In this document: positions 9,727 to 18,595 of the stretch, piece by piece | Position numbering within the stretch: the stretch's first letter is position 1 | Layout: every line of letters starts with the position of its first letter | From: an uncultured Muribaculaceae bacterium | GTDB lineage: Bacteria > Bacteroidota > Bacteroidia > Bacteroidales > Muribaculaceae | Assembly (NCBI GenBank): GCA_944321865.1 | Contig: CALUMZ010000004.1 | Location: 1 to 64,000 of the forward strand | Direction: 5' to 3' | Length of the DNA: 64,000 nt | Program-made: the position numbers and the translations under genes | Notes under the pieces: generated by a model | The model's input: only the letters and a program-made list of their open reading frames with translations | Databases searched by the model: none | Told to the model about the DNA's origin: nothing

Positions 9727-12066
9727 ATGCCACACAATTTAGTAATAGTAGAATCACCGGCAAAAGCCAAGACGATAGAAAAATTTTTGGGCAAAGACTA
9801 CAAAGTCATGTCGAGTTACGGACACATACGCGACTTGCACAAAAAGGATTTCAGCATCGACACGGCTCACGGATTCACCCCCATCTATGAAATTCCCGCA
9901 GAAAAAAAGGAACTTGTAAAAGAGCTCAAGAAAGCTGCCGACAATGCCGACATGGTGTGGCTCGCTTCCGATGAAGACCGGGAAGGAGAAGCCATCGCGT
10001 GGCACTTGTATGAAGTTCTCGGGCTGACTCCCGAAAAAACACGGCGCATCGTGTTCCACGAAATAACCAAGCCGGCCATATTACATGCCATCGAGAACCC
10101 TCGCAACATCGACTACAACCTTGTCGATGCCCAACAGGCACGCCGCGTGCTCGACCGCATTGTGGGTTTTGAATTGTCGCCGGTATTGTGGAAAAAAATC
10201 AAACCCGCACTGTCGGCCGGACGGGTACAGAGCGTGGCTGTGAGGCTAATCGTGGAGCGAGAAAAAGAGATTGCCGCATTCGTGAGCGAGCAATTCTACC
10301 GAGTAGTGGCACAAATGCACCTTGCCAACGACAAGAACGCACGGCTCAATGCCGAACTCAACCACCGCTTGCCCGACAAGAAAGCGGCCACCGCATTGCT
10401 CGAGGCCTGCAATGGGGCGCAATTCACCGTAGGCGACATCACAGTCAAACCGCTCAAGAAATCTCCGGCACCACCATTCACCACATCGACATTGCAACAA
10501 GAAGCCGCACGCAAACTTGGCTTCACCGTGTCACAAACAATGATGGTTGCCCAGAAATTATATGAATCGGGACACATCACCTACATGCGTACCGACTCGG
10601 TCAACCTGTCGTCGCTTGCAATAAATGCCATCAGCCAAGAAATAACAGAAAACATCGGCGAACAATACCTCAAAGTGCGGCATTACCACACCGTGTCGAA
10701 AGGCGCGCAAGAGGCCCACGAGGCAATACGCCCCACCTACATCAGCAACCACACCATAGCAGGCACGGCACAAGAAAAACGGCTGTACGAGCTTATATGG
10801 AAACGCACCATCGCATCGCAAATGGCCGACGCACAGATAGAAAAAACCGTAGCCGATATTGCCATTCCCGGCCGTAGCGAGAAATTCGTCGCCACGGGCG
10901 AAGTGATAAAGTTCGACGGATTCCTCAAAGTATACATCGAAACACACGACGACGATAACGCCTCCGAGCCAAACGGAGACGACAACATGTTGCCAAAGAT
11001 GAAGCGCGGCGACACGCTCGATGCCGACTGCATCACAGCCACCCAGCGCTTTACGCAACAGCCGCCACGATACACCGAAGCATCGCTGGTCAAGAAGCTC
11101 GAAGAACTCGGCATTGGCCGCCCGTCCACATACGCGCCTACAATATCGACCATCCAAAACCGCGATTATGTCGAAAAAGGCGAGAAAAAAGGCTCTGAAC
11201 GCAAATATGAAATTGTGGAACTGAAATCGGGCAAAATCTCGACAAAACAAAAAACAGAGAACACGGGTGCCGACAAAGGCAAACTTATCCCTACCGACGT
11301 CGGCATGGTGGTAAACGACTTCCTGCAAGAATATTTCCCGCAAATAATGGACTACAACTTCACGGCAAAAATAGAACGCGAATTTGACGAAATTGCCGAT
11401 GGCGAGGTGAAGTGGAACGACGGCATAAGCAAGTTCTACGACAAGTTCCACCCCGAAGTGGAAAATGTGTCGAAATTGCGCCTCGAACACAAAGTGGGAG
11501 AACGGCAGCTGGGAATCGACCCCAAAAGCGGCCGCCCGGTGTCGGTAAAGATAGGGCGATTCGGCCCGTTGGTGCAAATAGGCACCGCCGATGGCGAAAA
11601 CAAGCCGCAATTTGCCTCGTTGCAAAAAGGGCAATCGGTAAGCACCATAACTCTTGAGGAAGCCCTCAAGCTGTTTGACCTGCCCCGCACATTGGGCAAC
11701 TTTGAGGATAGCCCGGTGAGCGTCGGTGTGGGACGTTTCGGCCCATACGTCAAGCATGCCGGGAAATATGTGTCGATACCCAAAAGCCTGTCGCCACAGC
11801 AAATCACCCTCGACGAGGCCATCGACCTTATCAAGGAGAAACGCACAAGCGAAGCCCAAAAAGTTGTGAAATCGTTCCCCGAAGATCCCGACCTTGAAGT
11901 CCTTAACGGGCGTTATGGCATATACATTTGCTACAAAAAGAAAAATTACAAGATTCCCAAGGGAACCGATGCCGCATCGCTCACCTACGAAGACTGCAAA
12001 GCAATAATTGCCGACGAAGCAAATGCGCCCAAAAAGCGCACCACACGCCGGACGGCAAAAAAATAA
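9727..12066 (+). CDS. topA: DNA topoisomerase I (type IA)
   Basis: Relaxes negative supercoils by transient cleavage of a single strand. It has 779 residues. The TOPRIM domain is at the start (LVIVESPAKAKTIEKFLG, with SDEDREGEAIAWH around residue 80), and the catalytic tyrosine is Tyr286 in ITYMRTDS. The C-terminus has topoisomerase C-terminal repeats (three GRFGP/GRYGI-type units) in place of the Cys4 zinc ribbons of E. coli TopA, and a basic tail. This arrangement is normal for Bacteroidota. panB begins 34 bp after the stop and is probably co-transcribed. Confidence 0.97.
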   Translation: MPHNLVIVESPAKAKTIEKFLGKDYKVMSSYGHIRDLHKKDFSIDTAHGFTPIYEIPAEKKELVKELKKAADNADMVWLASDEDREGEAIAWHLYEVLGLTPEKTRRIVFHEITKPAILHAIENPRNIDYNLVDAQQARRVLDRIVGFELSPVLWKKIKPALSAGRVQSVAVRLIVEREKEIAAFVSEQFYRVVAQMHLANDKNARLNAELNHRLPDKKAATALLEACNGAQFTVGDITVKPLKKSPAPPFTTSTLQQEAARKLGFTVSQTMMVAQKLYESGHITYMRTDSVNLSSLAINAISQEITENIGEQYLKVRHYHTVSKGAQEAHEAIRPTYISNHTIAGTAQEKRLYELIWKRTIASQMADAQIEKTVADIAIPGRSEKFVATGEVIKFDGFLKVYIETHDDDNASEPNGDDNMLPKMKRGDTLDADCITATQRFTQQPPRYTEASLVKKLEELGIGRPSTYAPTISTIQNRDYVEKGEKKGSERKYEIVELKSGKISTKQKTENTGADKGKLIPTDVGMVVNDFLQEYFPQIMDYNFTAKIEREFDEIADGEVKWNDGISKFYDKFHPEVENVSKLRLEHKVGERQLGIDPKSGRPVSVKIGRFGPLVQIGTADGENKPQFASLQKGQSVSTITLEEALKLFDLPRTLGNFEDSPVSVGVGRFGPYVKHAGKYVSIPKSLSPQQITLDEAIDLIKEKRTSEAQKVVKSFPEDPDLEVLNGRYGIYICYKKKNYKIPKGTDAASLTYEDCKAIIADEANAPKKRTTRRTAKK

Positions 12067-12099
12067 CATATATCTTCATGTATTAAAACAATTTAAATT

Positions 12100-12921
12100 A
12101 TGTCAACTTACACAGCCGAAGATAAACGCAAAGTCACCACACACCGCCTCATAGAAATGAAGCAACGCGGTGAAAAAATATCCATGCTCACGGCATACGA
12201 CTACTCGATGGCAAAACTCATCGACGAAGCAGGCATGGATGTTATCCTTGTAGGCGACTCGGCATCAAACGTAATGGCAGGCAACGTCACCACGCTGCCC
12301 ATGACACTCGACCAAATGATTTATCACGGGAAATCGGTAATGAAAGCCGTCAACCGGGCACTTGTGGTTGTAGACATGCCCTTTGGAACCTACCAAGGCA
12401 ATCCATTGGAAGCATTCTCATCGGCAGTGCGCATCATGAAAGAGACACATGCCGACTGCGTAAAACTCGAAGGCGGGTCTGAAATACGCGAATCTATCGA
12501 GAAAATCTTGTGTGCAGGCATTCCCGTGATGGGACACCTCGGACTTACTCCGCAATCAATCAACAAGTTCGGAACATACGCCGTGCGCGCCAAGGAGAAA
12601 GCCGAAGCCGACAAGCTAATCAGCGATGCACGCATGTTGCAAGAAATAGGCTGCTTTGCCCTCGTGCTTGAAAAAATCCCGGCAACACTCGCAAAGCAGG
12701 TGGCCGACGAGCTTTCAATACCGGTAATCGGCATCGGTGCCGGCGGAGGCGTTGACGGCCAAGTATTGGTTATGCACGACATGCTCGGCATCAACATGGG
12801 ATTCTCGCCAAGGTTCCTGCGCCGTTACGCATCGATAGGCTCCACCATCATCGAAGCTGTGGGCAACTACATTAACGACGTGAAAAGCGGTGATTTCCCC
12901 AACGAGAAAGAACAATACTAA
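12100..12921 (+). CDS. panB: 3-methyl-2-oxobutanoate hydroxymethyltransferase
   Basis: First committed step of pantothenate synthesis: transfers a hydroxymethyl group from 5,10-methylenetetrahydrofolate to alpha-ketoisovalerate, giving ketopantoate. It has 273 residues, the normal length. The signatures [28 protein letters not shown] and DMPFGTY are visible, as is the late [17 protein letters not shown] segment. It is a cytosolic decamer in the family. No panC or panD is adjacent. Confidence 0.96.
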   Translation: MSTYTAEDKRKVTTHRLIEMKQRGEKISMLTAYDYSMAKLIDEAGMDVILVGDSASNVMAGNVTTLPMTLDQMIYHGKSVMKAVNRALVVVDMPFGTYQGNPLEAFSSAVRIMKETHADCVKLEGGSEIRESIEKILCAGIPVMGHLGLTPQSINKFGTYAVRAKEKAEADKLISDARMLQEIGCFALVLEKIPATLAKQVADELSIPVIGIGAGGGVDGQVLVMHDMLGINMGFSPRFLRRYASIGSTIIEAVGNYINDVKSGDFPNEKEQY

Positions 12922-12946
12922 CCACACGCACAATGGCAAAACAAAC

Positions 12947-12988
12947 ATGCGCAAGCAGCTCCACTTGAAAACCGGGCTGTTTGCGCAT
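12947..12988 (+). terminator. Terminator after panB
   Basis: ATGCGCAAGCAGC (12947-12959) pairs with GCTGTTTGCGCAT (12976-12988), with one G-T pair, followed by TTGTCT. It closes the topA-panB unit 25 bp after the stop codon. TAACTTTA near 13011 may be a weak -7 box for the next gene. Confidence 0.65.
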
Positions 12989-13043
12989 TTGTCTATAAGC
13001 TGTTTTGTTTGTAACTTTACCGCAATAATTTACGGCAACTGTA

Positions 13044-15590
13044 ATGGAAAAGAATAATTCGGCTGCGACAACCGCCCCGGGCGGAGTGGCAGCTTGGCTG
13101 AAAAAGTCACAAGCCATCTTCATAATCATCGCCATTGCCATAATGGCAGTGCTTTCACTGGCATTCTTTTATCCCGACGCCATCGAAGGCAACGTGCTGC
13201 GGCAGCACGACATAATGCAAGGCATGGCCAACGGCCGGGAAGCCAATGAGTTCAAGGCCGAAACAGGCGAAACCACGTGGTGGACCAACTCGCTCTTTTC
13301 GGGTATGCCCATGTTCCAGATTTCTCCTTCGTATGGCAGCAACAAACTGCTGTCGTGGATTAACGACCTTTACGGACTGTGGTTGCCATCGCCGGCCAAC
13401 CTGCTGTTCATGATGATGATAGGCTTTTTCATTCTCATGCTTGCCTGCCGCGCACGGTGGCACATCGCGCTACTGGGTGCCGTGGCATACGCATTCTCGA
13501 CCTATTTTATCATCATCATAGGTGCAGGGCACATCTGGAAATTCCTTGCCCTGTCATACGTTCCGCCGACAATAGCAGGCATAATATGGTGCTACCGCGG
13601 GCGATACCTGCTTGGAGGCTCTGTGGCAGCCTTGTTTGCAGCTCTGCAAATACAGTCGAACCACCCGCAAATGACCTATTACTTCCTGTTCTTGATTGCA
13701 GCACTCGCCATAGGCTACTTGGTGAAAGCAATCGGTGAAAAAAAGGCAAAGCAATGGGGCATCGCCACCGGCACACTGGCCGTGGCTGCGGTGCTGGCCG
13801 TGCTCGCCAACTCCCCCAACCTTTACAATACCTACCAATACAGCAAGGAAACCATGCGCGGCGGGCACTCGGAGCTTGCCGTCGACACCCCCAATTCAAC
13901 CAAAGGCGGACTTGACAAAGACTACATCACGGCATGGAGCTACGGCAAGTCGGAAACATTCACGCTGCTCATTCCAAATGTTGATGGCGGAGCCACAATA
14001 AAACCTGTCGGCGGCAACAATGCCATGCTCACGCTTGCCGACACCCAGCAGGCAAAAGAAATGCTGAATGCAGGAAAGATTTCCCGGGAAGACTACCAGT
14101 ATCTTTACCAATTCCCGCAATACTTCGGCGACCAACCCATGACCAACGGGCCGGTATACGTCGGGGCATTGATATTTGCACTTTTCATCGTCGGCTGCAT
14201 AATAATCAAGGGCCCGGTGAAATGGGCCATACTCATTGCCACCCTGCTCACAGTGATGCTGTCGTGGGGGCACAACATGATGTGGCTCACCGACTGGTTC
14301 ATCGACCATTTCCCCATGTACAACAAGTTCCGCACGGTATCGAGCATACTTGTGGTGGCCGAATTCACCATCCCGCTCATGGCCATGCTCGCCTTGCAGA
14401 AGATACTGTATGGCAAAGAGCTAAAACCATGGCAACGCATCGCCACATACGCCACGCTTGGCGGCTGCGCCTTGATTTGCCTCATCGTGTGCTGGTTCCC
14501 CGGCATATTCAACCTGTTTTCGCAAGCCGAAAACGACTTTTTCAACCAAGGCTATGCCCAACAGTTACCGACACTCTATGCGGCCATTGCCAACATACGG
14601 GCTGAAATGATTTCGGCCGACGCACTGCGCAGCTTCATTATAATAGCACTTGGCACAGGCGTGATATTCGTGGCTAATGCAGGGAAAATAAAAGCACCGG
14701 TGGCCACGGCATTGATAGGGGTTGTAGTATTGCTCGACTTGTTTACCGTCAACAAGCGCTACCTGAGCACCGAGTCGTTCACAAAGCCCGTCACCACCGA
14801 CGAGCAAGAATACTTTGCCAAACGCCCTGCCGATGAAATCATATTGCAAGACACGGCAATGAACTATCGCGTGCTCGACATACCACTGTTTGAAGATGCC
14901 ATGCCGTCGTACTACCACAAATCGGTTGGCGGATACCATGCAGCCAAGTTGTCGCGGTATCAAGATTTAATGACTTACCAAATCAACACCCGCACCGGCG
15001 ATGTAAACATAAACGTGCTCAACATGCTCAACACCAAGTATATCATCACCGGAGACACAGCCGTGTCATATAATCCCGGGGCATTGGGCAACGCATGGTT
15101 TGTCGACAAGATAAATTACACATCGACCCCCGACGAAGAGATGGATTTCCTTTACCACCTCAACCCTGCAACCGAGGCCGTAGCCGACAAGCAATTTGAA
15201 CAGGCACTCGGCACACTGTCGCAGGCAAAAGTCCCGGGCGACACCATATTTGAAACCACATACGCGCCCAACCGGCTCACCTACCATGCCGACACGCAAA
15301 ACGGAGGCATAGCCGTATTCTCCGAGATATATTTCCCGTGGGGTTGGGAGGCTACCATCGACGGCACTCCGACCGAGATAGGACGTGTGAACTATGTGCT
15401 AAGGGCATTGCGCATTCCGGCGGGGCGGCACACCATCAATTTCAGCTTCGAGCCGCAGTCGGTAACCGTCACCGAGACACTTGCCTACATCTCCATCATC
15501 ATTATATACTTGGCTGTGGCCGCAACAATCGCCCTGTCGGTGGCAAAAGCCCGCAAACCGACCGCCAAGCCGACGACAACAAAACAATAA
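13044..15590 (+). CDS. YfhO-family multispanning membrane protein
   Basis: An 848-residue inner-membrane protein with about a dozen hydrophobic helices between residues 24 and 580, then a soluble extracytoplasmic region and one final helix near residue 815. YfhO proteins have a GT-C glycosyltransferase-like fold and in Gram-positives are tied to cell-envelope glycosylation. The Bacteroidales members are unassigned. The acidic residues in the first outer loop (LRQHDIMQGM after the first helix) are typical of GT-C proteins. The closing ETYFPWGW-like segment (SEIYFPWGWEATIDG) is characteristic of YfhO. A methyltransferase-like gene follows after 14 bp. Confidence 0.88.
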   Translation: MEKNNSAATTAPGGVAAWLKKSQAIFIIIAIAIMAVLSLAFFYPDAIEGNVLRQHDIMQGMANGREANEFKAETGETTWWTNSLFSGMPMFQISPSYGSNKLLSWINDLYGLWLPSPANLLFMMMIGFFILMLACRARWHIALLGAVAYAFSTYFIIIIGAGHIWKFLALSYVPPTIAGIIWCYRGRYLLGGSVAALFAALQIQSNHPQMTYYFLFLIAALAIGYLVKAIGEKKAKQWGIATGTLAVAAVLAVLANSPNLYNTYQYSKETMRGGHSELAVDTPNSTKGGLDKDYITAWSYGKSETFTLLIPNVDGGATIKPVGGNNAMLTLADTQQAKEMLNAGKISREDYQYLYQFPQYFGDQPMTNGPVYVGALIFALFIVGCIIIKGPVKWAILIATLLTVMLSWGHNMMWLTDWFIDHFPMYNKFRTVSSILVVAEFTIPLMAMLALQKILYGKELKPWQRIATYATLGGCALICLIVCWFPGIFNLFSQAENDFFNQGYAQQLPTLYAAIANIRAEMISADALRSFIIIALGTGVIFVANAGKIKAPVATALIGVVVLLDLFTVNKRYLSTESFTKPVTTDEQEYFAKRPADEIILQDTAMNYRVLDIPLFEDAMPSYYHKSVGGYHAAKLSRYQDLMTYQINTRTGDVNINVLNMLNTKYIITGDTAVSYNPGALGNAWFVDKINYTSTPDEEMDFLYHLNPATEAVADKQFEQALGTLSQAKVPGDTIFETTYAPNRLTYHADTQNGGIAVFSEIYFPWGWEATIDGTPTEIGRVNYVLRALRIPAGRHTINFSFEPQSVTVTETLAYISIIIIYLAVAATIALSVAKARKPTAKPTTTKQ

Positions 15591-15604
15591 CTCACGCACA
15601 CACT

Positions 15605-16327
15605 TTGGGAAAATTAAAAAACATAGGCAACGCACTGTCGCGCTACCAAGCAAGCAAGGGATTTGGCGTGCACTCGCCTTTTGCATTCAAGTTCATATTA
15701 AACGTGCTCGACGAGAAATATGAATACTATGCCTACGACAAATTGCAACAATTGCGCATCAACGTTGTGGAGCGAACCCGCCGCGAAAACGGGTACAAGC
15801 CCCGTGTAATTTCAATAAGCGAAGCTGCCGCGATTTTTCGCGTCGCCAATTATTACAATCCGCAGTTGTTCTTGTCGATAGGCAGCAGCTATGGAGTCGC
15901 GGCAGCAAGTATGCTTGCCGTGTCGAAACGCAGCCGCATGTTCCTGTATGACGACAACTCGGCACAAAACAACGCCGCAGCACGCGAGATACTGTCGGGA
16001 TATGGCGACAGAATCGTGCAAGGCGAGGACCTGCAAAATACAATATCAGGCTATATAACAGCCCTTGGCGGCAATGACATGTTCGTGACTGTCAACAACA
16101 TTGCCGACCACGACACTGCCACCGCAACGGCACTCATCGACACGGCTGTGTCGCGCCGAGGAGTATTGATAATGCGCAACATCGACTCGTCACGCAACAT
16201 GGCCCGCCTGTGGCAACACTGCAAGCAAGCAATGACCTACGGCATGACATTTGGCAACGGGAAAACGGCCGTCATGGTACTTAACCCCAAGCTCCCGCGC
16301 CAAGACTTTGAAATATGGCTGTCATAG
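15605..16327 (+). CDS. Class I SAM-methyltransferase-like protein, TTG start
   Basis: Predicted 240-residue protein with a Rossmann methyltransferase layout: an N-terminal helix region with GFGVHSPFAFKFI, then LSIGSSYGVAAASM (motif I position, around residue 90) and FLYDDN (motif II acidic position). It resembles small O-methyltransferase-like proteins of Bacteroidales. The substrate is unknown. The frame has no ATG before the conserved region and continues back inside yfhO, so I infer the TTG at 15605, 14 bp after the yfhO stop. Its last 6 bp overlap the end of lrgB on the other strand. Confidence 0.65.
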   Translation: MGKLKNIGNALSRYQASKGFGVHSPFAFKFILNVLDEKYEYYAYDKLQQLRINVVERTRRENGYKPRVISISEAAAIFRVANYYNPQLFLSIGSSYGVAAASMLAVSKRSRMFLYDDNSAQNNAAAREILSGYGDRIVQGEDLQNTISGYITALGGNDMFVTVNNIADHDTATATALIDTAVSRRGVLIMRNIDSSRNMARLWQHCKQAMTYGMTFGNGKTAVMVLNPKLPRQDFEIWLS

Positions 16328-17017
16328 CAGCCCCAGCACGTCGAGAATGGTGGGTGTGAGCAATGCTGTGAATATGCCGTTGATTGTCAACCCGAGGCTT
16401 GCAAATGCGCCATACTTGCCGCTCACGTCCATTGCCCGCGACGTACCCATGGCATGGGCAGCCGTACCCATCGAGAGACCTTGAGCGATAGGACTGCCAA
16501 TCCGCGTTATTTTCATTACCTTGAATCCCGTCATGCCACCAAATATGCCCACGCATATCACCACGGCGGCCGTCAACGACGGTATCCCACCAATGGCATG
16601 AGTAACCTCCATTGCGATAGGAGTGGTGACCGACTTGGCTGCAAGCGACAGCACCACCTCTTGCGTGGCTCCGAGCATCCGTGCGACAAGCACCACCGAT
16701 ATGATACCCACCACGCAACCGGCAAGTTCCGACATGAGGAGCGGCAGCAACTGCTTGCGTATGGCCGACAATTCCTTGTACAGAGGAACGCCAAGAGCCA
16801 CCACGGCAGGCTTCAACCAAAATTCTATCAACCGTCCGCCCTCATTGTAAGTCTCGATGCTCACACCGGTGGTTTTCAAGAATGCGATTATCACCACCGC
16901 CGACACCAATATGGGATTCAAGACGGTCCACCCCGTGCGCAATTGCAATATCTGGCTTGCGGCATACACCACGAAAGTCAATGCCAGCAAAAAATACATG
17001 TTACTTAAATATTCCAT
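16322..17017 (-). CDS. lrgB: LrgB/CidB family membrane protein
   Basis: A 231-residue inner-membrane protein with several hydrophobic helices. The segments LKPAVVALGVPLY and AAKSVTTPIAMEV, and the glycine-rich MGTAAHAMGTSRA near the end, are LrgB signatures. LrgB acts with LrgA in murein hydrolase and autolysis control in Gram-positives, and related plant and bacterial proteins move glycolate or pyruvate. Which applies here is not known. Its start overlaps the end of lrgA by 17 bp, so the two are translationally coupled. Confidence 0.92.
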   Translation of the reverse strand: MEYLSNMYFLLALTFVVYAASQILQLRTGWTVLNPILVSAVVIIAFLKTTGVSIETYNEGGRLIEFWLKPAVVALGVPLYKELSAIRKQLLPLLMSELAGCVVGIISVVLVARMLGATQEVVLSLAAKSVTTPIAMEVTHAIGGIPSLTAAVVICVGIFGGMTGFKVMKITRIGSPIAQGLSMGTAAHAMGTSRAMDVSGKYGAFASLGLTINGIFTALLTPTILDVLGLL

Positions 17018-17366
17018 GACCGCCTCCCGCCATTAATTTACGCATCAACTGATGCACCCAACCGGTAACCACAATCACAAGCATCGTGCTGAAAGCCGAA
17101 GCCAGCAAGATAGGGAGCCACTGAGCCTTTATTATATCGAAAAACAGCATCAGCGACACAGCTGCCGGCACAAAAAAGAATCCAAGGTTCTTGACGAGGA
17201 AATTAGCCATTCCCTCGACCTGTTCAAGTCTTATCACGCGGAAATGCAACAACGCAGTAAGAATCAACATTCCAATCATGCTCGACGGCAACTTAACACC
17301 CGTGAGCCACACTATCAATTCCCCGAGTGCAAGGCACCCAAAGATGATTGCGCACTGAATAACCAT
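17001..17366 (-). CDS. lrgA: LrgA/CidA family membrane protein
   Basis: A 121-residue holin-like membrane protein with four hydrophobic helices and the family segment KLPSSMIGMLILTALL. Partner of LrgB. It is the first gene of the lrgAB unit, and its promoter sits in the nearest copy of a tandem hairpin repeat (17402-17655). Confidence 0.9.
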   Translation of the reverse strand: MVIQCAIIFGCLALGELIVWLTGVKLPSSMIGMLILTALLHFRVIRLEQVEGMANFLVKNLGFFFVPAAVSLMLFFDIIKAQWLPILLASAFSTMLVIVVTGWVHQLMRKLMAGGGHGIFK

Positions 17367-17401
17367 AAAACAATTTTTCTAAAAAATACTAAAAACCGCT
17401 G

Positions 17402-17432
17402 CAAAGGTAGTGCAAACCGAGCGCAATACAAA
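17402..17432 (-). promoter_or_regulatory. lrgAB promoter inside a repeat copy
   Basis: On the minus strand, TTTG (17429-17432) is followed after exactly 19 bp by TACCTTTG (17402-17409). Both boxes belong to the proximal copy of the tandem repeat: the TTTG is the end of the T-rich hairpin arm. The two distal copies have TACCTTTT instead, so only this copy carries a consensus -7 box. Confidence 0.7.
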
Positions 17433-17655
17433 AAAAAACAGGCTTGCATGTTTTTTTTTGCATTGCCGAGGTGCAGCCTACCTTATAAAAAGGTAGTGCA
17501 AACCGAGCGAAAAAAAAAAAAAACAGGCTTGCATGTTTTTTTTTTTGCATTGCCGAGGTGCAGCCTACCTTATCAAAAGGTAGTGCAAGGCGAGCGCAGA
17601 ACAAAACAAATTCATTTGTTTTTTATGCCGAGGTGAAGCCTATCTTAAAATAGGA
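17402..17655. repeat. Three tandem copies of a hairpin-promoter repeat
   Basis: Three direct copies with a period of 86-87 bp (about 17402-17487, 17488-17574, 17575-17655). Read on the minus strand, each has CTCGGCA, an A-tract/T-tract hairpin with a small central loop (GCAAGCC in two copies), CGCTCG, TTGCAC and then TACCTTT plus T or G. The copies differ mostly in tract length and in the hairpin core: the third has a shorter hairpin, AAACAAATGAATTTGTTT. A single related copy lies at 52593-52659. The 500 bp from 17367 to 17866 hold this array, the palindrome at 17684-17765 and no gene. Confidence 0.85.
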
Positions 17656-17683
17656 ATGTTAAAACTATTATTTCAATGTGGCA

Positions 17684-17765
17684 GTAGAGGGTGTATCAAA
17701 ATTGTGAAAGATGCCGGAAAAGGGCAGCGTAGCAGCCCATTTTCCCATTTTGATACACCCTCTAC
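17684..17765. repeat. Long palindromic interspersed repeat, copy 1
   Basis: An 82-bp element bounded by a perfect 19-bp inverted repeat, from GTAGAGGGTGTATCAAAAT to its complement at 17747-17765, with an inner GGGCAGC/GCAGCCC hairpin containing one mismatch. A diverged copy lies at 48139-48204. It has the look of a REP or MITE-like element and could fold in RNA from either strand. Confidence 0.8.
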
Positions 17766-17866
17766 AATCTGGCCGTGCAAACTATTTGATATTAAGCGTT
17801 TTATACGCCATAATTATCAAGACGCCATAATATGTCGTCTCTACAAAGCTCCCCCCGGGGACACAT

Positions 17867-18457
17867 TCAGATGATGTTCTTTTTCACCAATTTCAAGTCC
17901 TTGATACCGTTGCGCATTCCGGCCACATAATTCTTGGGAGCCGTGTCCCCTTCGTGTTGCAGATTAGTCATATAAAGAGGGTTTCCCTCGCTGAACAAGC
18001 CGGTGCAGAACGTGTCGCCCACCCTGATTTTGCTGTTTCGTGCCTCCAAAATTCTGAAGCTCCCCGACCCAAGGTAAACCACGCGGCAATAGCGGTCGGG
18101 AACCCATGAAAATTCTATTTCGTCGCCCGGCATGAGCATGTTGATGGAAATGGCGTCGCCGACGAGGAAAATTGATTCGCTCAAGTATTCTGTTTTCTTG
18201 TTCACGGCCTCGCAGAAGCTGTCCCAGTCGGAGAACCCGATGAAACGGCTCAATATGGAAAGCGTGTTCTCGCTTGGCGTATGCGTCGACTTGACGTATT
18301 TCCATATACGCTTCAGCGTCGACAGGCTTATATTCTCCTTGACATCCTTTACTATCGACAACGATAAGGCATTATAATCGGCAGGCGTTCTCAATTTGCG
18401 CCCGAACTTCTTTTCTATCGTATTTTTCAGTATGTCGACCAAGTATGCCTTTTCCAT
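17867..18457 (-). CDS. Bacteroidales HTH-type regulator-like protein
   Basis: A 196-residue protein. The first ~75 residues (KFGRKLRTPADYNALS, then LSTLKRIWKYV and LSILSRFIGFSDWDSF) have the layout of a helix-turn-helix DNA-binding domain seen in many Bacteroidales proteins next to small operons. The remaining part, rich in beta strands, is unassigned and may bind a ligand. Two in-frame ATGs exist (18475 and 18457), and the promoter box at 18473-18480 covers the first, so I chose 18457. It diverges from the lipoprotein cluster and probably regulates it or itself. Confidence 0.6.
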   Translation of the reverse strand: MEKAYLVDILKNTIEKKFGRKLRTPADYNALSLSIVKDVKENISLSTLKRIWKYVKSTHTPSENTLSILSRFIGFSDWDSFCEAVNKKTEYLSESIFLVGDAISINMLMPGDEIEFSWVPDRYCRVVYLGSGSFRILEARNSKIRVGDTFCTGLFSEGNPLYMTNLQHEGDTAPKNYVAGMRNGIKDLKLVKKNII

Positions 18458-18472
18458 ATTTCTATGTTTATG

Positions 18473-18480
18473 CAAAAGTA
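18473..18480 (-). promoter_or_regulatory. -7 box of the HTH gene
   Basis: Reads TACTTTTG on the minus strand. It rules out the ATG at 18475 as the start of the HTH gene. Confidence 0.55.
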
Positions 18481-18508
18481 AAATTTATCAATAAAATGTC
18501 CTACATCG

Positions 18509-18526
18509 TGAACCAACTTGAACCAA
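18509..18526. promoter_or_regulatory. Direct-repeat candidate operator
   Basis: TGAACCAA occurs at 18509-18516 and again at 18519-18526, a 10-bp period that places both on the same face of the helix. It sits between the divergent HTH gene and the lipoprotein cluster, a natural place for the binding site of the HTH protein. This role is inferred from position alone. Confidence 0.35.
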
Positions 18527-18595
18527 AAAGAATTGTTGGTAATTGTTATTTTCAATCTTACTTTGCATCAAGATAAATCTAAAAACGCCATAAAC

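Noticed and set aside
10558-12069. A 503-codon open frame antisense to topA
   Set aside because: topA is unmistakable on the other strand. The antisense product has no recognisable motif and reflects codon bias in the sense gene.
17052-17636. Repeat-spanning open frames with a repeated PRCSLPY peptide
   Set aside because: The peptide repeat only mirrors the DNA repeat. The frame also runs antisense to lrgA, and no start signal fits.
17402-17655. A CRISPR array
   Set aside because: The units are whole-length tandem copies without unique spacers, and no cas genes are present.
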